Shown here piece after piece: positions 4,931-10,355 of a DNA stretch of 10,355 nt. Position 1 is the stretch's first letter. Each line of letters starts with the position of its first letter. Location: positions 1 through 10,355 of the forward strand of contig JAETTR010000027.1 of the NCBI GenBank assembly GCA_021768985.1. Direction: 5' to 3'. The stretch is from Bacillota bacterium (GTDB taxonomy: Bacteria; Bacillota; Clostridia; Christensenellales; Borkfalkiaceae). A program made the position numbers and the translations under genes. The notes beneath the pieces were generated by a model. That model worked only from the letters and a program-made list of their open reading frames with translations. It was not told the origin of the DNA and did no database searches.

Positions 4931-6154
4931 ATGTTAAAAGAAATCGTCGGCGGCGTATGCGCGCCGCAGGGGTTCAGGGCGAACGGCGTTCACTGCGGAA
5001 TCCGTAAAAATAAAATCAAAAAGGATTTGGCGCTGATCGTGGCGGACAAGCGTTGCGCCGCCGCGGGGGTGTATACCACCAATCTCGTGAAAGGCGCGCC
5101 CATTCTTGTGACGCAAAAAAATCTTGCCGACGGTCATGCGCGCGCGGTGATCGTGAACAGCGGTAATGCGAATACGTGCAACGAGGGCGGCGTGGAGATT
5201 GCCGAGGGCATGTGCAGGCTCGTCGAGGAATACACGGGCGTTCCCGCGGGCGACGTCATCGTTGCCAGCACGGGGGTGATCGGGCAGAAGCTCTCGCTCG
5301 ACCCGATCGCTTCCGGCATGAAGTCGCTCGCTTCGGGCTTGGGCGGCGCGGCGGAACACAGCGGCGCGGCGGCGGAAGCCATCATGACGACGGACACCGT
5401 GAAAAAAGAGATCGCTTTCGAATTCGAGCTCGGCGGCAAAACGTGCCGGATCGGCGCGATTTGCAAGGGCGTGGGCATGATCTGTCCGAACATGGCGACG
5501 CTTCTGATGTTCGTGACGACGGATGCCGCGATCTCTCCCGCAATGCTCGCGCGTGCGTTGAAAGAGGACGTAAAAGATTCCTTGAATATGTTGAGCGTCG
5601 ATCGCGACACCTCCACGAACGATACGTTCTGCGCAATGGCAAGCGGATTGGCGGGAAATCCCGAAATCGTCGCGGAGGGTGAGGACTACGATAAATTCCG
5701 CGCGGCGTTGCACGCGGTGACGAGCGCTATGTGCCGCAAACTTGCGCGCGATGGTGAAGGCGCGACGAAGCTGATCGAGTGCCGCGTAAAGGGCGCCAAG
5801 ACGGCGGAGGACGCGAGAATTGCCGCAAAGGCGGTGATCAATTCCAGTCTGTTGAAGGCGGCGATGTTCGGTTGCGACGCGAACTGGGGTAGGGTGCTGT
5901 GCGCGCTCGGCTATTCGGGTGCGAATCTCGACGTCGATCGGATCGCCGTGTGTTTCCGCTCGGCGGCGGGCGAGCTTCCCGTCTGCGAAAAGGGCAGAGG
6001 AATCGATTTTTCGGAAGAGCTCGCCAAAAAAGTTTTGTCCGAAGAAACGGTGTATATCGATATCGATTTAAACGACGGCGGGTTCGGCGCGACCGCGTGG
6101 GGATGCGACCTGACCTACGACTACGTAAAAATAAACGGAGATTACAGAACGTGA
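4931..6154 (+). CDS. argJ: Glutamate N-acetyltransferase / ornithine acetyltransferase
   Basis: ArgJ moves the acetyl group from N-acetylornithine to glutamate, releasing ornithine and starting the cyclic route; many members also use acetyl-CoA, which removes the need for ArgA. The 407 residues include VNSGNANTCN (75-84), the oxyanion-hole motif ASTGVIGQKL (112-121), and the self-cleavage site KGVGMICPNMATLL (179-192). The precursor is expected to be cut between Ala189 and Thr190, freeing Thr190 as the nucleophile of the beta chain. Later blocks SVDRDTSTNDT, ARDGEGATKLIE and the C-terminal end YVKINGDYRT are typical. Whether this one is bifunctional cannot be told from sequence alone; absence of argA from the window is only weak support. 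The start has just a weak GGA (4924-4926) upstream. It is the first gene of the second transcription unit and follows the structured leader. Its stop overlaps the argB start by four bases. Confidence 0.96.
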   Translation: MLKEIVGGVCAPQGFRANGVHCGIRKNKIKKDLALIVADKRCAAAGVYTTNLVKGAPILVTQKNLADGHARAVIVNSGNANTCNEGGVEIAEGMCRLVEEYTGVPAGDVIVASTGVIGQKLSLDPIASGMKSLASGLGGAAEHSGAAAEAIMTTDTVKKEIAFEFELGGKTCRIGAICKGVGMICPNMATLLMFVTTDAAISPAMLARALKEDVKDSLNMLSVDRDTSTNDTFCAMASGLAGNPEIVAEGEDYDKFRAALHAVTSAMCRKLARDGEGATKLIECRVKGAKTAEDARIAAKAVINSSLLKAAMFGCDANWGRVLCALGYSGANLDVDRIAVCFRSAAGELPVCEKGRGIDFSEELAKKVLSEETVYIDIDLNDGGFGATAWGCDLTYDYVKINGDYRT

Positions 6155-7008
6155 TTGGCAAAGAGGCGCAGGCGGAGTTTTTGCTCGAAGCAATGCCCTA
6201 TATCGAAAAATACCAGAACAAAATTCTGGTGATCAAATACGGCGGAAACGCGATGATCGACGACGAAATGAAGCATTCGACCATGCGCGATTTAACGCTT
6301 TTGCAATTCGTGGGCATTAAAGTCGTTCTCGTGCACGGCGGCGGTCCCGAAATCTCGAGCACGCTGAAACGCATGGGGATCGAATCGCGTTTCGTGAACG
6401 GTTTGCGCTATACCGATGAGGAGACGGCGGAGGTCGTACGCATGGTGCTTGCGGGCAAGGTGAACAAAGAACTCGTGCATCTGCTCGGCACGTTGGGCGC
6501 GAAGTCGATGGGCGTTTGCGGAATCGACGGGAATATGCTTCTCTGCGAACAGGAGGACGAGGCGCTCGGTTTCGTCGGAAAAATCGACCGCGTAAATACC
6601 GAACTCATTCATACCGCGTTAAACGCGGGCTATCTTCCCGTTATCTCCAGCGTGGGGTACGATGAATCGGGAAACATCTATAACGTGAACGCCGACACGG
6701 CGGCATCCGCCATTGCGGGCGCGCTTCAGGCGGAGAGTCTGATTTTAATGACGGATATCCGCGGTTTGCTTCGGGATAGGGATTCCGAGGAGAGCCTGAT
6801 TAAAAAAGTTTACGTATCAGACATTCCATCGCTCGTAAAGGACGGCGTAATTTCCGGAGGAATGATTCCGAAAGTGAACTGCTGCAAAGACGCGATCCGC
6901 AACGGCGTCAACCGCGTGTTTATTACCGATGGCAGGGTAAAGCATTCTATTTTATTGGAACTGCTCTCCGATGAGGGCTTGGGAACGATGTTTGTAAAAG
7001 GTGACTGA
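6151..7008 (+). CDS. argB: Acetylglutamate kinase
   Basis: The enzyme phosphorylates N-acetylglutamate with ATP, the usual control point when ornithine is made by the cyclic route. A GTG start at 6151 overlaps the argJ stop (GTGA), has GGAG at 6137-6140 ten bases upstream, and gives 285 residues, normal for the family. Starting at the next ATG (6193) would remove a conserved helix. Motifs: VIKYGGNAM (27-35, ATP-site Lys29), VHGGGPEIS (61-69, substrate loop), NGLRYTD (83-89), NVNADTAASAIA (178-189), the metal/ATP segment LMTDIRGLL (199-207), ISGGMIPKV (234-242, Lys241) and the C-terminal ELLSDEGLGTMF. The N-terminal helix before the core (AEFLLEAMPYIEKY, 8-21) is the feature that marks the hexameric, arginine-inhibited enzymes, so feedback inhibition by arginine is likely, by inference. 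It is co-translated with argJ. A hairpin overlaps its last codons. Confidence 0.96.
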   Translation: MIGKEAQAEFLLEAMPYIEKYQNKILVIKYGGNAMIDDEMKHSTMRDLTLLQFVGIKVVLVHGGGPEISSTLKRMGIESRFVNGLRYTDEETAEVVRMVLAGKVNKELVHLLGTLGAKSMGVCGIDGNMLLCEQEDEALGFVGKIDRVNTELIHTALNAGYLPVISSVGYDESGNIYNVNADTAASAIAGALQAESLILMTDIRGLLRDRDSEESLIKKVYVSDIPSLVKDGVISGGMIPKVNCCKDAIRNGVNRVFITDGRVKHSILLELLSDEGLGTMFVKGD

Positions 7009-7025
7009 TAACAAGGTCGCCTTTT
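6996..7025 (+). terminator. Hairpin in the argB-argD junction, possible weak terminator or attenuator
   Basis: AAAAGGTGAC (6996-7005) can pair with GTCGCCTTTT (7016-7025) over ten base pairs with one wobble and a 10-nt loop. Most of the T-run is in the stem and only CTTT follows, so termination would be partial at best. An alternative hairpin starting at 7022 (TTTTCT with AGAAAA, to about 7036) competes with it and borders the argD ribosome binding site. Confidence 0.35.
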
Positions 7026-7047
7026 CTTTGAGAAAAAGGGAAAGAAG

Positions 7048-8211
7048 ATGAATTTCGAAGAGATCAAAAATACGGACGAAACATACGGCGCAAAGACCTT
7101 CTCCCGCTTCCCCGTCGCGTTTGCGGGCGGGCACGGCGCGACGCTGATCGATACTGCGGGCAAGGAATACGTGGACTTCGGCGCGGGAATCGCGGTGAAC
7201 ATTTTCGGCGCGAACGACGAGGAATGGAAGCAAGCCGTGATCGGTCAGTTAAACAAAGTTCAGCACGTCAGCAATCTGTATTACTGCGAACCGCAGGCGG
7301 AGCTGATGCGGCTGTTGTGCGAGCGCACGGGCGCGAAGCGGGTTTTCTTCGCAAACTCCGGCGCGGAAGCGAACGAGTGCGCGTTCAAAGCGGCGCGGGC
7401 GTATTCATTTAAAAAATACGGCGCGGGCAGACATAAAATCGTGACCCTGAAAAACAGCTTCCACGGCAGAACGCTGTTCACGCTTACCGCTACGGGGCAG
7501 GACGCGTTCCATACCTTATTCGATCCGTTCGTGTCCGGCGTGGACTATGCCGAGGCAAACATGGCGAGCATTCGCAAGGTCGCCGACCGTTCGACTTGCG
7601 CGGTTGCCATCGAATGCGTGCAGGGGGAGAGCGGCGTGATCCCGCTCGACCGCGAATTCGTACGCGCGCTCGAAAGCTACTGCAAAGAACGGGATATTCT
7701 GCTGATCGTAGACGAAGTTCAGACGGGCAACGGAAGAACGGGCAAGCTGTACGCGTACGAGCACTACGGCGTTTCGCCCGATCTCGTTACGACGGCAAAG
7801 GGAATCGCGGGCGGACTGCCCTTGGGCGCGTGCCTCTTTTTCGGCAAGACGGAGAACGCGTTCGCGCCCGGCGAACACGGTTCCACCTTCGGCGGGAACC
7901 CCGTTTGTTGCGCGGCGGCGGTCAACGTCGTCAATCGGCTGACCGAAGAATTTTTGCTCGAAGTGCAGGGCAAGGCGGAATATCTGCGCGCTAAATTAAA
8001 GGGATTCGACGGCGTGAAGGAAGTGACGGGTCTGGGTATGATGATCGGGCTTGCAACCGAAAAGAGCGCGAAGGAAGTGGCGGAAGCCTGTCTGAAAAAG
8101 GGCTTGCTCGTACTCACCGCGCACGGCAGGGTGCGTATCGTGCCACCGCTCACGATTACGAAACGGGAAATGGACGAAGGTCTTTCTATATTAAAAGAGG
8201 TGTTAAAATGA
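7048..8211 (+). CDS. argD: Acetylornithine aminotransferase
   Basis: The PLP enzyme transfers the amino group of glutamate to N-acetylglutamate semialdehyde, giving N-acetylornithine. The 387-residue class III aminotransferase has YVDFGAGIAVNIFG (41-54), the phosphate-binding FANSGAEANE (101-110), SFHGRT (137-142, aromatic stacking on PLP), CVQGESGV (190-197), IVDEVQTGNGRTG (220-232, Asp222 holding the PLP ring) and TTAKGIAGGLPLGA, with Lys251 forming the Schiff base. Closing blocks STFGGNPV and GLGMMIGL are also present. AGGG at about 7037-7040 lies 7 bases before the ATG. Some family members also act on succinyldiaminopimelate or ornithine; the position between argB and argF argues for the arginine role here. 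The 39-base gap before it is the only sizeable break in the argJBDF stretch, and its stop overlaps the argF start (ATGA). Confidence 0.95.
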   Translation: MNFEEIKNTDETYGAKTFSRFPVAFAGGHGATLIDTAGKEYVDFGAGIAVNIFGANDEEWKQAVIGQLNKVQHVSNLYYCEPQAELMRLLCERTGAKRVFFANSGAEANECAFKAARAYSFKKYGAGRHKIVTLKNSFHGRTLFTLTATGQDAFHTLFDPFVSGVDYAEANMASIRKVADRSTCAVAIECVQGESGVIPLDREFVRALESYCKERDILLIVDEVQTGNGRTGKLYAYEHYGVSPDLVTTAKGIAGGLPLGACLFFGKTENAFAPGEHGSTFGGNPVCCAAAVNVVNRLTEEFLLEVQGKAEYLRAKLKGFDGVKEVTGLGMMIGLATEKSAKEVAEACLKKGLLVLTAHGRVRIVPPLTITKREMDEGLSILKEVLK

Positions 8212-9110
8212 AGCATTTACTCAAACTCATGGATCTGTCGCGCGAGGAAATTTTGTCGGTGCTCAATCTTGCCGATCAGCTGAAATACGAGCGCAAGAAA
8301 GGGGTGTTCAAGGATTATCTGCACGGCAAAAAGCTGGGCATGATTTTCCAGAAATCCTCCACGCGTACCCGCGTTTCGTTCGAAACGGGCATGTACGAGC
8401 TGGGCGGCTACGCGCTCTTTTTGAGCAACCGCGACTTGCAGATCGGACGCGGCGAACCGGTAGAGGACACGGCGCGGGTGCTCTCCCGCTATCTCGACGG
8501 CATCATGATCCGCACCTTCGAACAGAAAGAAGTGGAAGACCTTGCCGAATTCGGCTCCGTACCCGTCATTAACGGGCTGACCGATTATTGCCACCCCTGT
8601 CAGGTGCTTGCCGATTTAATGACGATCCGCGAGCGCAAGGGGTCCTTCGGCGGGCTGAAAATGTGCTTTATCGGCGACGGCAACAACATGGCGAATTCCC
8701 TCATGGTGGGCGCGATCAAAACGGGCATGAAGTTCGCGATCGCCTGCCCCAAGGGCTACGAACCCGACGCCGAGCTCATGAAGTGGGCGAAGAAGGAGGG
8801 CGAGTTTTTGCTCACGGAGAGCGTGGAGGAAGCGGCGAAGGACGCGGACGTTTTGCTCACCGACGTATGGGCGTCCATGGGTCAGGAGGGCGAAAAGGAA
8901 AAGCGCGAAGCGGCGTTCAGGGGCTATCAGATCAACGAAGCGGTGATGAGAGTCGCCAGGAAGGACGCTATGGTTCAGCACTGTCTGCCCGCGCACCGCG
9001 GCGAAGAGATCACGGCGGAAGTGTTCGAAGCGCATGCCGACGAAATTTTCGACGAGGCGGAAAACCGTCTGCACGCCCAGAAGTCCGTGCTCTGTAAATT
9101 GTTGAAATAA
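8208..9110 (+). CDS. argF: Ornithine carbamoyltransferase
   Basis: The enzyme makes citrulline from ornithine and carbamoyl phosphate. At 300 residues it is of normal length. The carbamoyl-phosphate domain has KSSTRTRVSFE (49-59), the loop SNRDLQIGRGEPVEDTARVLSR is conserved around residues 73-94, and HPCQVLADL is at 129-137. The ornithine domain has FIGDGNNMANSL, the DVWASMG motif that contacts ornithine, and HCLPAHRGEE (258-267). Cys259 in HCLP and the SMG loop are diagnostic for true ornithine carbamoyltransferases over acetylornithine, aspartate or putrescine relatives. AGAGG before the start gives a spacing of about 7, and the ATG overlaps the argD stop (ATGA). Placement next to carAB suggests carbamoyl phosphate is supplied by co-expressed enzyme; biosynthetic rather than catabolic use is inferred from the surrounding genes, since no arginine deiminase or carbamate kinase is present. 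Confidence 0.95.
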   Translation: MKHLLKLMDLSREEILSVLNLADQLKYERKKGVFKDYLHGKKLGMIFQKSSTRTRVSFETGMYELGGYALFLSNRDLQIGRGEPVEDTARVLSRYLDGIMIRTFEQKEVEDLAEFGSVPVINGLTDYCHPCQVLADLMTIRERKGSFGGLKMCFIGDGNNMANSLMVGAIKTGMKFAIACPKGYEPDAELMKWAKKEGEFLLTESVEEAAKDADVLLTDVWASMGQEGEKEKREAAFRGYQINEAVMRVARKDAMVQHCLPAHRGEEITAEVFEAHADEIFDEAENRLHAQKSVLCKLLK

Positions 9111-9129
9111 CCGAAGCAAGAGGTTACGA

Positions 9130-10191
9130 ATGGATAAAAAAGTTTACGTTACGTTGCAAAACGGCAAGGTGTTCGAAGGGTATTCTTTCGGCGCGGAAAA
9201 GGAAGTGATCGGCGAGCTCGTCTTTACCACGGGCATGACGGGGTATCTGGAAACGCTCACCGATCCCAGCTATTACGGTCAGATCGTTACGCAGACCTTT
9301 CCCCTAATCGGGAACTACGGCGTGATTCCCGCCGACTTCGAAAGTAAGAAAAGCTGGGTCACCGCCTATATCGTGCGGGAAAAGTGCGATCATCCGTCCA
9401 ACTTCCGTTGCGAGGGAACGCTCGAAGAGTATCTGAAAGAAGCGGGCGTGCCCGCCGTGTACGGAATCGACACCCGCGAGCTTACGCGGATCGTACGCGA
9501 AACGGGCGTTATGAACGCCGCGGTTACCTTCCGTCCCTTCGACGATTTCAAGAAGCTTTCCGCGTACAGGATCAAGGACGCGGTCAAGGCGGTAACGACG
9601 GGGGAAGTCGGCGTGATCAACGAAGCGGGCGCGCCCTCCGTCGTGCTCTATGATTTCGGCGTCAAGGGGAATATCGAACGGGAGCTCGTAAAACGCGGTT
9701 GCCGCGTCACCATCGTGCCCGCCGAATATTCCGCCGAAGAAGTGTTAAAACTCAATCCGGACGGCATTATGCTTGCGAACGGACCGGGCGATCCCGCCGA
9801 GAACGTCACGGCGATCGAGAATATCAGAAAGCTTGCGGGGAAAAAGCCGATCTTCGGCATCTGTCTCGGGCATCAGCTCTTCGCGCTTGCCATGGGCGGC
9901 AAGACCCGCAAAATGAAGTACGGGCACCGCGGCGCGAATCAACCGGTAAAACAGCTTTCCACGGGTCGGGTGTTTATCTCTTCCCAGAATCACGGCTACG
10001 AGGTCGTGAGCGATTCTCTGCCCTGCGGAACGCTGAGCTTTATCAACGGCAACGACGGAACCTGCGAGGGGATCGACTATCCCGAAGTGAACGCGTTCAC
10101 GGTCCAGTTCCACCCCGAGGCCTGCGGCGGACCGCACGACGCGAACTATCTGTTCGACGAATTTATTGCGCGCATGAAAAAGGAGAAATAA
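9130..10191 (+). CDS. carA: Carbamoyl-phosphate synthase small (glutaminase) subunit
   Basis: CarA hydrolyses glutamine and channels ammonia to CarB. The 353 residues show the small-subunit N-terminal domain (LVFTTGMTGYLETLTDPSY at 30-48 and GIDTRELTR at 112-120) followed by a class I glutamine amidotransferase domain from about 169. The catalytic triad is Cys245 in FGICLGHQL, His328 and Glu330 in VQFHPEACGGP. Other active-site blocks are ANGPGDP (216-222), KYGHRGANQPV (263-273) and SSQNHGYEV (284-292). AAGAGG (9118-9123) precedes the ATG by 6 bases. It lies 19 bases after argF and 3 before carB, in the same unit. This placement suggests an arginine-linked enzyme rather than one kept with pyrimidine genes, but whether the cell has a second copy for pyrimidines cannot be seen here. 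Confidence 0.96.
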   Translation: MDKKVYVTLQNGKVFEGYSFGAEKEVIGELVFTTGMTGYLETLTDPSYYGQIVTQTFPLIGNYGVIPADFESKKSWVTAYIVREKCDHPSNFRCEGTLEEYLKEAGVPAVYGIDTRELTRIVRETGVMNAAVTFRPFDDFKKLSAYRIKDAVKAVTTGEVGVINEAGAPSVVLYDFGVKGNIERELVKRGCRVTIVPAEYSAEEVLKLNPDGIMLANGPGDPAENVTAIENIRKLAGKKPIFGICLGHQLFALAMGGKTRKMKYGHRGANQPVKQLSTGRVFISSQNHGYEVVSDSLPCGTLSFINGNDGTCEGIDYPEVNAFTVQFHPEACGGPHDANYLFDEFIARMKKEK

Positions 10192-10194
10192 AAA

Positions 10195-10355
10195 ATGCCG
10201 AAGAGAAGCGATATTAAAAAAGTACTCGTCATCGGATCGGGTCCGATCGTTATCGGACAGGCGGCGGAATTCGACTATGCGGGCGCGCAGGCGTGCCGCG
10301 TTTTGAAGGACGCGGGCGTCAACGTCGTGCTGTGCAATTCCAACCCCGCCACGAT
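10195..10355 (+). CDS. carB: Carbamoyl-phosphate synthase large subunit, N-terminal fragment (runs off the window)
   Basis: Only the first 53 codons are visible, starting three bases after the carA stop with AAGGAG about ten bases upstream. The residues KKVLVIGSGPIVIGQAAEFDYAG (shown here as ends: KKVLVIGSGP, GQAAEFDYAG) and NSNPAT are the pre-ATP-grasp beginning of the large subunit. That subunit makes carbamoyl phosphate from bicarbonate, two ATP and the ammonia delivered by CarA, in the cytoplasm. Later ATP-grasp and allosteric domains, which would show the effectors, lie outside the window. The frame is open and undamaged to the last base. Confidence 0.95.
   Translation, partial: MPKRSDIKKVLVIGSGPIVIGQAAEFDYAGAQACRVLKDAGVNVVLCNSNPAT

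Noticed and set aside
5899..6150. N-terminal extension of ArgB
   Set aside because: It is an Arg-rich out-of-frame reading of argJ; the GTG at 6151 gives the normal family N terminus.

Overview
The window (about 57% GC by eye) is typical bacterial chromosome, densely packed on the + strand. The organism looks like a Firmicutes/Clostridia-type bacterium: it has sigma-A-type promoters, AGGAGG-like ribosome binding sites, a CwlD-like cell-wall amidase, a small acyl-ACP thioesterase, and arginine genes fused into one cluster with carAB. I suspect a high-GC gut clostridial lineage such as Christensenellales, but this is an impression, not a demonstrated placement. No rRNA, tRNA, CRISPR array, insertion sequence or phage gene is visible.

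Region 1 (1-2426) holds the 3' end of gltA (glutamate synthase small chain), then a CwlD-like N-acetylmuramoyl-L-alanine amidase, an acyl-ACP thioesterase and a small two-helix membrane protein. A terminator-like hairpin after gltA contains the apparent ATG of the amidase in its own stem. The thioesterase follows a near-consensus extended -10 promoter whose predicted +1 falls on its ATG, so its mRNA is probably leaderless.

Region 2 (2427-10355) is an arginine cluster in the order argG-argC-argJ-argB-argD-argF-carA-carB (carB cut by the window edge). The terminator of the upstream unit and the argG promoter are interlocked at 2493-2533. A second strong promoter overlaps the end of argC and opens a ~197-nt leader before argJ. 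That leader contains four complementary segments that can form either two local hairpins (1:2 and 3:4) or one 9-bp long-range helix (2:3). This is the topology of a riboswitch or attenuator, and it matches no leader class I know. It is the best candidate here for an undescribed regulatory element.

Together the genes turn glutamate into argininosuccinate. ArgJ acetylates glutamate and recycles the acetyl group, ArgB phosphorylates, ArgC reduces and ArgD transaminates. ArgJ then releases ornithine, CarAB makes carbamoyl phosphate, ArgF makes citrulline and ArgG adds aspartate. argH, for the final lyase step, is not in the window. The ArgC is the short type 2 form, and ArgB has the N-terminal helix seen in arginine-inhibited kinases. 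GltA, upstream, makes the glutamate precursor.
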